Source of the DNA: Marinobacter nauticus
GTDB lineage: Bacteria; Pseudomonadota; Gammaproteobacteria; Enterobacterales; Shewanellaceae
Assembly: GCF_019801015.1 (NCBI RefSeq)
Contig: NZ_JAHVJZ010000008.1
Span: 62,001 to 126,000, forward strand
DNA length: 64,000 nt
Direction of reading: 5' to 3'
Shown here: positions 37,855 through 46,760 of the stretch, in pieces
Numbering within the stretch: position 1 is the stretch's first letter
Layout of the letters: each line of letters starts with the position of its first letter
Notes under the pieces: model-generated
Told to the model about the DNA's origin: nothing
Database searches by the model: none
The model's input: only the letters and a program-made list of their open reading frames with translations
Position numbers and translations under genes: made by a program

Positions 37855-40014
37855 TTACTCGACAATCACCATCTCTTCCAGCAAGTTGTCCGCGCCGTCC
37901 AGATACTTCATCACCCACAGCATGTAACGGCTGTCGACATGAATGGAGCGGTTCAGTTCCGGGTTATAGGCCCAGTCGCCGGTGATGCTTTCATACACGC
38001 CGTCAAACAGCAGGCCCACCATCTCAGCACGACCGTTCAGGGTCGGCGAACCGGAGTTACCGCCGGTGGTATCCACGTTGGAGAGGAAGTTCACCGGCAC
38101 AGAGCCCACCGCCTTGTCACCGAACTGACCGTAGCGCCCCTCTGTAATCAGCTCGAGCTGCCGGGCCGGCGCGTCAAAGGGCACCACACCCGTGGCTTTC
38201 TTCGCCAGACCTTCCAGGGTGGTGAACGGCGTTGCCACCAGACCATCCTGCGGGCTGTATCCCCCCACGGTGCCGTAGGTCAGACGCAGGCTGGAGTTGG
38301 CATCGGCATAAACCGGACGGCCCTGGGACTGGTTGTAGGCAATGATGGCGGCCATGTAGTCCGGACGCACCTTCAACAGCTGTCCCGCCAGCTCTTTCTC
38401 TTTCTGCTCATTGGCCATCACAGTCTCGTAGTTGGCCACGGCAAAACGGATAAAGGGATCGACGCTCTGCTCAAACGCTTCCGGACCTTTCTCAAACCAG
38501 GCCAGACGCACCGCCGGATCGTCCAGATCGGTGGTGGCGTACATGCTGTCCAGTTTGGTTTTCAGCTTATTCGCGTCCACGTTGCCACCAAGACCGAACA
38601 GGCGGTCCAGCACCGGCTCACGCTCGGAGGCCGGCAGCGCCGCATAACGCAGCAGCAGGTGGTGCAGAATCATCTTGTCCACTTCCGCATCAAAGCGGCG
38701 ATCCATCCGCTCCAGGCCGGCCTTAAAGCCATCCCAGTCACGCTCCTGGTAACCGGATTCCCGCTCCAGATCCGGCTTCTGACGCTCTTTGGAGAGACGA
38801 TACAGGCGCTGGGCCACGTTGGTCATCTGGTTGTAGCGCAGATAGCCAAGGATCAGATCCTTCTCGGCATGCGCCCACTCTTCCGCCACCAGCTGGTCCA
38901 GCTGAGTCATCACGTTGCCATACTTGGCGGCGCGATCGCCCTCGCCACGGATCCAGGCCAGCAGGGCGTCCTGCTCAGTCTGCTTGGCGGCCAGCATGCC
39001 GGTTTTGGCGTAGCCTTCGATCATGCTCTGGTAGTTTTTGGCGTAGTTCGCCAGACCCGCCAGAGTGCCTTCGTACTTGATGCGGGCGGCAGAGCCGGGC
39101 TCAGAGTGGGTTTTGATCAGATCGATCAGCTCTTCGCGAAGCACTTTGGCCTGGGGATACACGGTTTCGAAGTAGGTTTTCACCTCTTCAGCCGTGCGAT
39201 AACGGTTGGTGCGGCCGGGGTAACCCGCCACCATCACAAAGTCACCGTCAGACAGGCCTGCCGCGGAGACGTTAAGGAAGCGTTTGGGGGTATAAGGTAC
39301 GTTGTCTTCGCTGTACTCTGCGGGTTTGCCATCCGGGCCAACGTAGGCACGGAAGAAGGCAAAGTCTCCGGTGTGACGGGGCCACATCCAGTTGTCGATG
39401 TCACCACCGTACTTACCGACGCTCAGGGCGGGGGTGTAGGCGAGACGAACGTCCTTGATCTCCAGCTCTTTGATCAGGAAGTACTGGGCACCGTGGTGGA
39501 AGTTGTAGACGTCACAGCGGGTATTGGCTTCCGCTTCACACTGAGCCACCAGGGACTTGGTGCGCTCTTCGATGGCTTTGGCGTAGTCGGCACCGGAGAG
39601 GCCCGCATCCACCGCACCCACCACCTGGTCCGTCACCGGGGTGATCGACTCAGTGATCCAGATTTTGTAGCCCGGAACCGGGGCTTTCTCTTCCGACAGT
39701 TTCTTCGCCAGGAAGCCGGATTCCAGGATGTTGTTTTCCGGTGTGGAGTGGTACTGAATCGCGCCGTAACCGCAGTGGTGATTGGTCACCAGCAGCCCTT
39801 TGGGCGAGACAAAAGAGGCGGTACAACCGCCAAAGTTGATGACCGCGTTCATCGGGAACGCGGTGAGATCGGACATGGTATCGGCGTCCACCTCCAGACC
39901 CAGTGCCTTCAGCTCATCCGCCAGTGCCGGAAGCTGATGAGGCTGCCACATCCCTTCATTGGCGGCTGCGCCCAGGGGCAGAAGCAGCGCCAGTGTGCTG
40001 ATCCATTTTTTCAT
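37855..40014 (-). CDS. S46 family dipeptidyl-peptidase (DPP7 type)
   Basis: 719 residues with a signal peptide (cleavage after AAA near residue 18). A chymotrypsin-like double barrel with a large helical lid that binds the peptide N-terminus. Catalytic His is in LLVTNHHCGYGAI and Ser in GGNSGSPTLNG. After the Ser the S1 pocket reads LLFDGVYES: Gly at the position that is Arg in DPP11 (acidic P1) and Gly in DPP7, so a preference for hydrophobic P1 is likely. Releases dipeptides in the periplasm for amino acid nutrition. Usual family length of about 700-720. Confidence 0.94.
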   Translation of the reverse strand: MKKWISTLALLLPLGAAANEGMWQPHQLPALADELKALGLEVDADTMSDLTAFPMNAVINFGGCTASFVSPKGLLVTNHHCGYGAIQYHSTPENNILESGFLAKKLSEEKAPVPGYKIWITESITPVTDQVVGAVDAGLSGADYAKAIEERTKSLVAQCEAEANTRCDVYNFHHGAQYFLIKELEIKDVRLAYTPALSVGKYGGDIDNWMWPRHTGDFAFFRAYVGPDGKPAEYSEDNVPYTPKRFLNVSAAGLSDGDFVMVAGYPGRTNRYRTAEEVKTYFETVYPQAKVLREELIDLIKTHSEPGSAARIKYEGTLAGLANYAKNYQSMIEGYAKTGMLAAKQTEQDALLAWIRGEGDRAAKYGNVMTQLDQLVAEEWAHAEKDLILGYLRYNQMTNVAQRLYRLSKERQKPDLERESGYQERDWDGFKAGLERMDRRFDAEVDKMILHHLLLRYAALPASEREPVLDRLFGLGGNVDANKLKTKLDSMYATTDLDDPAVRLAWFEKGPEAFEQSVDPFIRFAVANYETVMANEQKEKELAGQLLKVRPDYMAAIIAYNQSQGRPVYADANSSLRLTYGTVGGYSPQDGLVATPFTTLEGLAKKATGVVPFDAPARQLELITEGRYGQFGDKAVGSVPVNFLSNVDTTGGNSGSPTLNGRAEMVGLLFDGVYESITGDWAYNPELNRSIHVDSRYMLWVMKYLDGADNLLEEMVIVE

Positions 40015-40107
40015 TCTGATCTCCGTATTCCTGCGGGCACGACACCCGTCGCGCCCGCGAGAGTAACACGAAGCTCAATGCCGGGTTAACCAGCCAGATA
40101 CATTTGA

Positions 40108-41292
40108 TTACATTGCCGTGATAAGCTGCGCGCCCATCACCATCACCCCACCGGCAACCGCCAACGCCAGCGCCGGGCGACCTCCGGCCACCTGGTAGCC
40201 CTCAACATCACCGCGCAGACGATGGGCCATCGCGACCGGCAACATCACCATCAGCACCACCAGAGGCAGGGCCGCGAAACCGAGCACGGCCACAAAACCT
40301 TCCGGCAGGTAGATAGCCAGCGCTAACGGCGGCAGGAAGGTCAGCAGCCAGGTCTGGCCGCGGCCCTTTACCGAGCGGTCGCGACGGCACAACTCCGCCA
40401 GGTACTCAAACAGACTCAGGGTCACGCCCAGGAAGGAAGTGAGCAGCGCCAGGTCAGCAAACGCGGTCAGGATTTGACCCAACCAGCCAGAATCCGGACT
40501 CAGGGCTTTGACCAGTCCGGTCAGGGCGTCACCCTGGCCAAGGGCAGTCTGCTCCGCCGGGCTCAGCGGTCCCAAAGCCGCCAGCAACCACAGCGCGTAA
40601 CAGGCCAGCGGCAGAGCGGAGCCCACCAGCAGCGCAGTGCGCAGGGTTTTTACATCGCCGTCGAGGTAACGCACCAGCGGCGGAATGCAGACGTGGAAGC
40701 CAAACGAGGTGATCATCACCGGCAGCGCCGCAACCCAGATCCCACCGTCCTGCGCGGCACGGGCCAGATCCGCCATCAGGTTGGCACTTTCCGCTTGCGG
40801 CAGCAGGCTGGACAGCACCAGCACCAAAGCCACCATCTTCAGGGCAAACAGCACCCGAACCAGTCGGTCCACGGAACGCATGCCCAGCAACACCACGCCG
40901 CCGACCACCAGGGTGAACAGTCCGGTTGCTACTGCGGGTGACAGGGCGACCCAGGGTGCCAGTTTCAGACTCAGCAAGGAGGCACCGCCGGTCAGGTAGG
41001 CGGCGGTCAGGGCGTACAGCAGCGCCAACATGGCCACCGCGCCAACGCTCTGGGCTACCGGCCCAAGAACCTGGCCGGTCATGCCATGCAGGTTGGCGTC
41101 AGAGCCCACTTTCAGGTTCACTTCCATCACCAGCAAGGCGCAGTAGCCAGACAGCGCCCAAACGGCGGTCATCAGAGCCAGTGCGGGCCAGAAGCCGATG
41201 GCAGCGGTGGAAATCGGCAGGGCCAGCATGCCTGCCCCAATGGAAGTACCGGCCACAATCAGAGTGGCACCAATCAATTTACTGCTTGTCAT
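40108..41292 (-). CDS. Aromatic amino acid permease of the TyrP/Mtr (HAAAP) family
   Basis: 394 residues, eleven spans. The N-terminus GATLIVAGTSIGAGMLALP and ALLYALTAAYLTGGASLL match TyrP closely (tyrosine:H+ symport); Mtr (tryptophan) is the alternative. It is the last gene before a 585-bp gap in which I found no complete TyrR box (TGTAAA-N6-TTTACA). Confidence 0.9.
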   Translation of the reverse strand: MTSSKLIGATLIVAGTSIGAGMLALPISTAAIGFWPALALMTAVWALSGYCALLVMEVNLKVGSDANLHGMTGQVLGPVAQSVGAVAMLALLYALTAAYLTGGASLLSLKLAPWVALSPAVATGLFTLVVGGVVLLGMRSVDRLVRVLFALKMVALVLVLSSLLPQAESANLMADLARAAQDGGIWVAALPVMITSFGFHVCIPPLVRYLDGDVKTLRTALLVGSALPLACYALWLLAALGPLSPAEQTALGQGDALTGLVKALSPDSGWLGQILTAFADLALLTSFLGVTLSLFEYLAELCRRDRSVKGRGQTWLLTFLPPLALAIYLPEGFVAVLGFAALPLVVLMVMLPVAMAHRLRGDVEGYQVAGGRPALALAVAGGVMVMGAQLITAM

Positions 41293-41624
41293 TGTCGTCG
41301 TTCGTTATCGGTAAACGTCTGACGTCGGGACGGGAAACTTGGAGAGAGGGAGGAGAGAAGGTTGCGCGTCCGCCACCACACCATCTTGCCAATTGATCCC
41401 CGACCTTCGGTCGGTTTCAATTAGCCCTAATGGCGTCGTGACTGTGGGGGTTAACTCACACTCGACGATGCCATCAGGGCTGGCAAAATCGAGCGTAATA
41501 ATACGCTTGCTGGTGCATGAATCATCTCTCTTAAAATGCCCAATCAGGCTATGTCAGTTGGTGCCGGCGGAACAAGTGATCCCGCTCACAGTTTGCCAAC
41601 TTGCTCAACAAAACCGGCCACCGG
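41293..41624. other. Gene-free region upstream of the aromatic permease
   Basis: About 330 bp with no plausible coding frame. It holds a hairpin CCGACC-TTC-GGTCGG (41400-41414) and a perfect inverted repeat AGCGTA-ATAA-TACGCT (41492-41507), either of which could be an operator for the minus-strand permease gene. Nothing else is recognised. Confidence 0.35.
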
Positions 41625-41654
41625 TTGCGTTTTGATGAAGGGCCTCTCTATAAT
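41625..41654 (+). promoter_or_regulatory. Promoter of the Mn riboswitch transcript
   Basis: Perfect -10 box TATAAT at 41649-41654, with TTGCGT at 41625-41630 eighteen bases upstream. Transcription would begin near 41661, at the first bases of the riboswitch. Confidence 0.7.
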
Positions 41655-41660
41655 GCCTGC

Positions 41661-41830
41661 GCCTCGGGGGAGTAGCCTCTCCTTACCCTTCAAGTTGGCG
41701 GCCATCAACATAATTGCTCCACAGAGCATGGTGGTCGCGGTCCCGGCACAGGCTTCGCCTGAACGCCACCCGGACTTGGCAAGACTCGCGGCACAATGAC
41801 CCGCCCATTTTTTATCACGGGGCGGCGCGG
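41661..41830 (+). promoter_or_regulatory. yybP-ykoY (manganese) riboswitch controlling the GDT1-family exporter
   Basis: The leader contains GGGGAGTAGCC at 41667-41677, ATCAACATA at 41704-41712, an intervening GC-rich arm (41740-41775) and GGCAAGACTC from 41779, in the order of the yybP-ykoY motif as known upstream of mntP and alx. This class senses Mn2+ and turns on Mn exporters. It directly precedes a GDT1-family gene. A CCCGCCC...GGGGCGG hairpin with a T-rich loop (41800-41825) could be the expression platform. The gene has no visible Shine-Dalgarno, so control at ribosome access is plausible. Confidence 0.8.
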
Positions 41831-41877
41831 TTCATTGTGTCGTTGAATTGGTCAGTCCGTCCCGTACCTTCGTAATT

Positions 41878-42435
41878 ATGGAAGCTTTGATCTCCTCCAC
41901 CGTTGCGGTGGCGATCGCCGAAATCGGTGATAAAACCCAATTGCTGGCCTTCATTCTGGCGACCCGTTTCCACAAGCCGGTGGTGATCTGCCTGGGCATT
42001 CTGGCGGCCACACTGCTTAACCATGCTGCTGCGGCCTACTTTGGCGCGTGGCTGGGCGAATGGATGAGCGGTGACTGGGGACGGTACATTCTGGCAGGCT
42101 CCTTTATCGCCGTTGCGGCCTGGATGTTGATTCCCGACAAGGTGGAAGCCGAAGAGAGTCCGCTCTATCGTTACGGCCCATTCCTGGCCACGTTTGTGCT
42201 GTTTTTTCTGGCCGAGATTGGCGACAAAACCCAGATTGCGACCGTGCTTCTGGCGGCCAAGTACGACGACATGTGGATGGTGATCACCGGCACCACCGTC
42301 GGCATGCTGCTGGCCAATGTGCCCGTGGTGCTGGCCGGAAAACTCTCCGCAGATAAGCTGCCTATGGCCTGGATCCACCGGGGCAGTGCTGCCCTGTTCG
42401 CCACCTTCGGCGTGCTGACACTGATCAGCGTCTGA
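41878..42435 (+). CDS. GDT1/TMEM165 (UPF0016) family manganese/calcium exporter
   Basis: 185 residues from the ATG at 41878. Six spans in two repeats, each carrying the family signature E-x-G-D-K-T (AIAEIGDKTQLLA and FLAEIGDKTQIAT). Members export Mn2+ (MneA in Vibrio) or Ca2+. The Mn riboswitch in front supports Mn2+. A TTG ten codons upstream is open but adds no conserved sequence. Confidence 0.93.
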   Translation: MEALISSTVAVAIAEIGDKTQLLAFILATRFHKPVVICLGILAATLLNHAAAAYFGAWLGEWMSGDWGRYILAGSFIAVAAWMLIPDKVEAEESPLYRYGPFLATFVLFFLAEIGDKTQIATVLLAAKYDDMWMVITGTTVGMLLANVPVVLAGKLSADKLPMAWIHRGSAALFATFGVLTLISV

Positions 42436-42505
42436 TTTCCGGTGAAGTCGTGGACGGGCGGTCGTCAGCACTGATAGGCTCAGGCCAGAACCCCGGGGAG
42501 GTGTT

Positions 42506-43135
42506 ATGGCTGACAAAGTGATTCTGCTGCACGGACTGTATATGCACGAGCTGGTGATGTGGCCGCTGGCCCGCCGCCTGAACCGGCTCGGCTGGCAGAC
42601 CGAATGCCTGAGCTACAACAGCCTGAATATCGACACCGACGCCCTGTTTGACCGCATCGATAGCGCCCGTCCGGACGGCCCGGCTTACCTGGTTGGCCAC
42701 AGTCTGGGGGGCGTATTACTGCACCGCTATGTTGACGCCCGTCCTCTGCCTGAGCACAGCCGGGTCGTCACTCTGGGTAGCCCGTTGCAGGGCGCACTGC
42801 TGGCCGACCGACTTGCCAGCTGGCATCTCGGTGGAGTGATAGGAAACGCGGGACATAACGGGCTGTTCTCCAGCGGCCACCGCCGCTGGCGCAGTCCGGT
42901 AGCGCTGGGCAGCCTGGCCGGCAACGCCGGCTTTGGCTTTGGCCAGCTGCTGGGAGGCATGCCGGCCGATACCGAACACGACGGTACCGTTCTGGTGCCT
43001 GAGACCCGGTTGGAGGGGATGGCAGACCACCGGATCCTGCCCGTCACTCACACCAGTATGCTGTTATCCGAAGCGGTCGCGGCACAGACCGACCGCTTCC
43101 TCAGACAGGGTCGATTTGACGCCGCGGAAGGCTAG
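42506..43135 (+). CDS. Alpha/beta hydrolase
   Basis: 209 residues. Starts ADKVILLHGLYMHELVMWPLARRL; the nucleophile elbow is GHSLGG (Ser about residue 57), with a candidate acid in TEHDGTVLVPET and base in VTHTSM. This resembles the small PGAP1/lipase-like group of esterases that have no cap domain. Substrate unknown. The ATG follows GGAGGTGTT. Its stop overlaps the next, convergent gene by 4 bp. Confidence 0.85.
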   Translation: MADKVILLHGLYMHELVMWPLARRLNRLGWQTECLSYNSLNIDTDALFDRIDSARPDGPAYLVGHSLGGVLLHRYVDARPLPEHSRVVTLGSPLQGALLADRLASWHLGGVIGNAGHNGLFSSGHRRWRSPVALGSLAGNAGFGFGQLLGGMPADTEHDGTVLVPETRLEGMADHRILPVTHTSMLLSEAVAAQTDRFLRQGRFDAAEG

Positions 43136-43371
43136 GCCAGATCCGCCTCGTGCCGATAGATTTTGTAGAGATAGTACGCGTCGATAAAGACGATAAAACC
43201 GTTCACCAATGCCACCGGATACGCGGTAATGGCCAGTCCATACACCACAAACAGTGCCGCGCCCACCAAGTTCCACCAACGCAGTTTTTTGATGTTGGAC
43301 ATCATCAGGGAGTACGCCACCACAATAGACGCGGCGTAGCCGATCCACTCCCACACCGTTGCCATTTCCAT
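43132..43371 (-). CDS. Small YgjV-like inner-membrane protein
   Basis: 79 residues with three predicted hydrophobic segments (about 8-22, 32-50 and 53-70). VVAYSLMMSNIKKLRWWNLVGAALFVVYG and PVALVNGFIVFIDAYYLYKIYR are the conserved pieces of a family found in Vibrio and other marine bacteria, related to half of YgjV. Function unknown. AAGGAG lies just before the ATG. Confidence 0.75.
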   Translation of the reverse strand: MEMATVWEWIGYAASIVVAYSLMMSNIKKLRWWNLVGAALFVVYGLAITAYPVALVNGFIVFIDAYYLYKIYRHEADLA

Positions 43372-43561
43372 CCTGACTCCTTATCAGCGGCACGCCGCCA
43401 TTGCGTAAAGCCTTGTTAGCATTTTCGTAACTGAACGCCATTTTGCCCAGCCAAATCGGAAAAAAGTGCGACCGGGCACACAAATTCCGCCCGCAGCAAC
43501 GAGCTGATTTGTATTTTCCTTTCAAAACAGTCACTCAGTGACGCAGATTCACCACGGGCAC

Positions 43562-43587
43562 AAAAAAGGGCGGCCCTGAGGCCGCCC
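43562..43587 (-). terminator. Terminator of the AbgT-family gene
   Basis: On the minus strand GGGCGGCC / GGCCGCCC with a four-base loop, followed by six T. Confidence 0.9.
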
Positions 43588-43611
43588 CGTATGTGACGCG
43601 ATGATGACGAC

Positions 43612-45171
43612 TTAGAAGCCCAGCGGGATACCAAAAGTAAAGAAGCCCACCAGCAGCGTACTCCAGGCGATCAGGAACACCAGCGAGTACGGCACCATCA
43701 TGGCGATCATGTCACCAAAGCTCAGTTCCGGTTTGTACTTACGCATAAAGGCCAGAATCACCCCTGCGTAGCTCATCATCGGCGTAATGATGTTGGTGGA
43801 GGAATCGGCCACCCGGTACGCCGCTGCCACCAAATCCGGGGTCATTTGGGGATTCACCTGGTACAGCATCGGCACAAAGATCGGGCCCAACAGCATCCAC
43901 TTGGAAGTGAGGCCGCCAACAAACAGGTTGATCAGTGCCGTGGTAAAGATAAAGCCGATGATCAGCAGGATCGGGAACTGCTGAAGCCCAAGCGCTTCCA
44001 GGAAGCTGGCGCCCAGATAGGTCACGTAGGTGCCCAGCCCGGAATAGCCCAGCAAGCCCAGGAAGTTGTAGCAGAAGAAGGTCAACACCAGAATGTAGCC
44101 CATGGTGTTCATCTGTTTCACCATCGCCTGCACCACGTCCTTAAGCCCCTTGAACTTGCCGGTTGCGGTACCGAACGCCACCCCAACCAGGGTAAACACC
44201 AGCGCAATCAGCAAAATCACGTTATTCAGATAGGGCGTTACGGTCCGGCCGGTGTCATCTACATAGGGCGCCAATGGGCCCATGGCCAGCGCCGCAACCA
44301 GCCCCAGCGCCACCAGCAACCCCCAGAAGGCGGCCTTCAGTCCGCGGGATTCCGCCGGGGTGACGGAGAAATCGGACAGGTCCATGTCGTCCGGTAACTG
44401 ATAACTCATCTTTTCCAGACGCGGGGCCACAAAGCGCTGGGTTACCCAGGCGCCCAGACCCGCCAGCACAAAGGTCGACACAAAGATGAAGTAGTAGTGC
44501 ATGGTGGCTGGCGTCAGTACGCGGCCATCGGCGGTTTCAAATGGCACGCCCTGACTTTCGGCAAACACCTGCGCGTTCAGGCCGATGATCACATCCACCG
44601 GTGTGGCGGGGATCAGGTTAGCACTGAAGCCGGCGGACACCCCGGCAAACGCAGCAGCCATCCCGATCAATGGATTTTTACCCAAGCCGGCGTAAAGCAT
44701 CCCGGCCAACGGCACCAGTACCAGGTAACCCGCATCGGTGGCGATGGAGCTCATGATCCCAAGGAACACCACCGCCGGCGCCAGGAAGCGATCGCTCAGC
44801 CGGGTGCCCAGCTTTTTGATCACCGCGGTCAGCAGGCCGGAGTGCTCCGCCACACCGACCCCCAACATAACGATAAGAATCACGCCCAGGACGCCACCAC
44901 CAAAGCCGAGCCAGTTTTTCAGCAGCGCATTATCAAACAGCCAACGCACATGCTCGGCGTCCGTCATGTCCTTGATGGTGTGCACAATGACGCCGCCATC
45001 GGTGCCCGGCGTTTCAAAGGTCAGCCCGCCGATCATCGCTGTCAGCACAAAGCTCAGCGCCAGCAGGCTCATAAAGATGATCACCGGATCCGGGATCGCT
45101 TTCCCGATCCGCTCAATAAAGCCCAGCACGCCCGCCGGGGTGGGTTCGGTCGAAGAGGTGGTTTGGGTCAT
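43612..45171 (-). CDS. abgT: AbgT family transporter
   Basis: 519 residues, about eleven spans, beginning GVLGFIERIGKAIPDPVIIF, the AbgT signature. E. coli AbgT imports p-aminobenzoyl-glutamate; homologues such as MtrF export sulfonamides. The conserved SIATDAGYLVLVPLAGMLYAGLGKNPLIGMAAAFAGVSAGFSANL segment is intact across two lines of the protein's middle. No abgA/abgB hydrolase genes are adjacent, so the physiological substrate is open. Confidence 0.9.
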   Translation of the reverse strand: MTQTTSSTEPTPAGVLGFIERIGKAIPDPVIIFMSLLALSFVLTAMIGGLTFETPGTDGGVIVHTIKDMTDAEHVRWLFDNALLKNWLGFGGGVLGVILIVMLGVGVAEHSGLLTAVIKKLGTRLSDRFLAPAVVFLGIMSSIATDAGYLVLVPLAGMLYAGLGKNPLIGMAAAFAGVSAGFSANLIPATPVDVIIGLNAQVFAESQGVPFETADGRVLTPATMHYYFIFVSTFVLAGLGAWVTQRFVAPRLEKMSYQLPDDMDLSDFSVTPAESRGLKAAFWGLLVALGLVAALAMGPLAPYVDDTGRTVTPYLNNVILLIALVFTLVGVAFGTATGKFKGLKDVVQAMVKQMNTMGYILVLTFFCYNFLGLLGYSGLGTYVTYLGASFLEALGLQQFPILLIIGFIFTTALINLFVGGLTSKWMLLGPIFVPMLYQVNPQMTPDLVAAAYRVADSSTNIITPMMSYAGVILAFMRKYKPELSFGDMIAMMVPYSLVFLIAWSTLLVGFFTFGIPLGF

Positions 45172-45324
45172 GGTTGTTATCCCTGTTGTTGTCCATGATC
45201 ACGTTTTTGGTGCCGTCACGCTAACAAGCCCCCGTGCCGATGTAAAACCGCGGGCCCCCTCTTTACGTTCTTCTGGCCGGTTATTGGCCGGCTCCGGGCC
45301 GAACAAATTATTTTTCCTCTCCCC

Positions 45325-45353
45325 CTTGAAAGCGGGTTTGCTCATCCACAGAT
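45325..45353 (+). promoter_or_regulatory. Sigma-32 heat-shock promoter of the Hsp20 gene
   Basis: CTTGAAA (45325-45331) followed after 14 bases by CCACAGAT (45346-45353), close to the sigma-32 consensus CTTGAAA / CCCCATnT. The start would fall near 45360, giving a 5' leader of about 60 nt. Confidence 0.75.
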
Positions 45354-45363
45354 CGGAGACACG

Positions 45364-45418
45364 GGTGCTCAATGGAGGCCCGAAACCCAAACTTGTTGCT
45401 CAATTGAGGACACACGAA
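45364..45418 (+). promoter_or_regulatory. ROSE-like RNA thermometer in the Hsp20 leader
   Basis: TTGCTC (45396-45401) can pair with the Shine-Dalgarno GAGGA (45406-45410) across an AATT loop, leaving a single G unpaired opposite the ribosome site, which is the hallmark UYGCU/AGGA pairing of ROSE thermometers found before ibpA genes. A second copy of the same word lies just upstream (TGCTCAATGGAGG at 45366-45378). Opening on heating would expose the ribosome site. Confidence 0.55.
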
Positions 45419-45868
45419 ATGCGTACTATTGATCTGACCCCCCTGTACAAATCCGCCATCGGTTTTGATCGTTTCGCCAAGGTGATGGACGAAGCGATGC
45501 GCGCCGAACAAGGAGGCTTCCCTCCCTACAACATCGAACTGGTGGAACAGGACAAATACCGAATCACCATGGCGGTCGCCGGATTCAGCCAGGATGAGCT
45601 GGACATTGAAGTGGAAGGCGACACGCTGCGCATCGAAGGCACCAAAGCCAAAGCCGATGCCCCCCGACAGTTCCTCCATCAAGGCATTGCCGAGCGCAAC
45701 TTCAAGCGCCGCTTCCGTCTGGCTGACCACGTTAAAGTGGTGGGCGCCGACCTGCAGAACGGCTTGCTTCACGTTGAACTGGAGCGCGAGCTCCCCGAAG
45801 CCCTGAAGCCGCGCAAAATCGCCATTGGCGGCAATGAGCCCCAGGTGATTGAGGCCAAAGCCTCGTAA
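45419..45868 (+). CDS. ibpA: Small heat-shock protein IbpA (Hsp20)
   Basis: 149 residues. Starts [26 protein letters not shown], very like IbpA/IbpB, then an alpha-crystallin domain (about 35-125) and a C-terminal IAIGG extension containing the I-x-I type motif. Holds unfolding proteins for later release to DnaK/ClpB. GAGGA lies 8 bases before the ATG, inside a predicted thermometer hairpin. Single copy in the window. Confidence 0.95.
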   Translation: MRTIDLTPLYKSAIGFDRFAKVMDEAMRAEQGGFPPYNIELVEQDKYRITMAVAGFSQDELDIEVEGDTLRIEGTKAKADAPRQFLHQGIAERNFKRRFRLADHVKVVGADLQNGLLHVELERELPEALKPRKIAIGGNEPQVIEAKAS

Positions 45869-45914
45869 TCCGCAACATCATCATCTCCCTTTTTTCCCTG
45901 TTCTTGTTGTTTTT

Positions 45915-45940
45915 GCCAAGGCTTCGGCCTTGGCTTTTTT
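45915..45940 (+). terminator. Terminator of ibpA
   Basis: GCCAAGGC-TTCG-GCCTTGGC followed by six T. Confidence 0.92.
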
Positions 45941-46022
45941 ATGTCCGCTGTGCAAGATGGCGACAGCGTGCGCTATCCCCTCTATAATCGCGGCAAAAAA
46001 ACGCCCCCTCTGGAGAACCCTC

Positions 46023-46682
46023 ATGTCTCAAGACGCCATGAAAAAAGCCGCAGCGCTGGCCGCGCTGGATTACGTTGAACGCGACAGCATTGTTGGCGTT
46101 GGCACCGGCAGCACCGTAAACCACTTTATCGACGCTCTGGGCACCATCCGTGACCAAATCCGCGGCGCCGTATCCAGTTCTGAAGCTTCCACTGAGCGCC
46201 TGAAGGCTCTGGGCATCGAAGTGTTCGACATGAACAGCGTCAGCGACCTGTCCATCTACGTGGATGGTGCCGATGAGATCAACCACCAGATGGCGATGAT
46301 CAAAGGCGGTGGCGCCGCTCTGACCCGCGAAAAAATCGTGGCTTCCGTGGCCCAGAAGTTCATCTGCATCGCTGACGAATCCAAACTGGTGAACACTCTG
46401 GGCGAGTTCCCGCTGCCGGTGGAAGTGATCCCGATGGCCCGCTCTGCCGTGGCCCGCTCCATTGTTAAGATGGGTGGTGACCCGGTTTACCGGGAAGGCT
46501 GCATCACCGACAACGGTTGCCAGATCCTGGACGTTCACAGCTGGGCGATCACCGATCCCAAAAAGCTGGAAGCGGACCTGAACAACCTGGTGGGCGTGGT
46601 CACCAATGGCCTGTTCGCCATGCGCGGCGCCGATGTGCTGTTGCTGGGCACCGCTGAAGGGGTGAAAACCATCACCGCCTGA
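46023..46682 (+). CDS. rpiA: Ribose-5-phosphate isomerase A
   Basis: 219 residues, the E. coli length. Interconverts ribose 5-phosphate and ribulose 5-phosphate. [15 protein letters not shown], the [14 protein letters not shown] loop, [27 protein letters not shown] and the active-site Lys/Asp/Glu around IADESK are intact. GGAG before the ATG. In E. coli rpiA neighbours serA; here three genes lie between. Confidence 0.97.
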   Translation: MSQDAMKKAAALAALDYVERDSIVGVGTGSTVNHFIDALGTIRDQIRGAVSSSEASTERLKALGIEVFDMNSVSDLSIYVDGADEINHQMAMIKGGGAALTREKIVASVAQKFICIADESKLVNTLGEFPLPVEVIPMARSAVARSIVKMGGDPVYREGCITDNGCQILDVHSWAITDPKKLEADLNNLVGVVTNGLFAMRGADVLLLGTAEGVKTITA

Positions 46683-46760
46683 TGCTGCAATACCGGCGGG
46701 TGATCCCCCTGCCCGCCGATTCCGTTAACATTGAGAGTTATCATGGCAAGGAGCCAACGG

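Noticed and set aside
37849-40089. 746-codon plus-strand open frame opposite the S46 peptidase
   Set aside because: Exact antisense of a recognisable peptidase with intact catalytic motifs; composition is that of a shadow frame.
41293-41330. TyrR box upstream of the aromatic permease
   Set aside because: Only a half-site (GTAAAC) is present; no TGTAAA-N6-TTTACA pair found.
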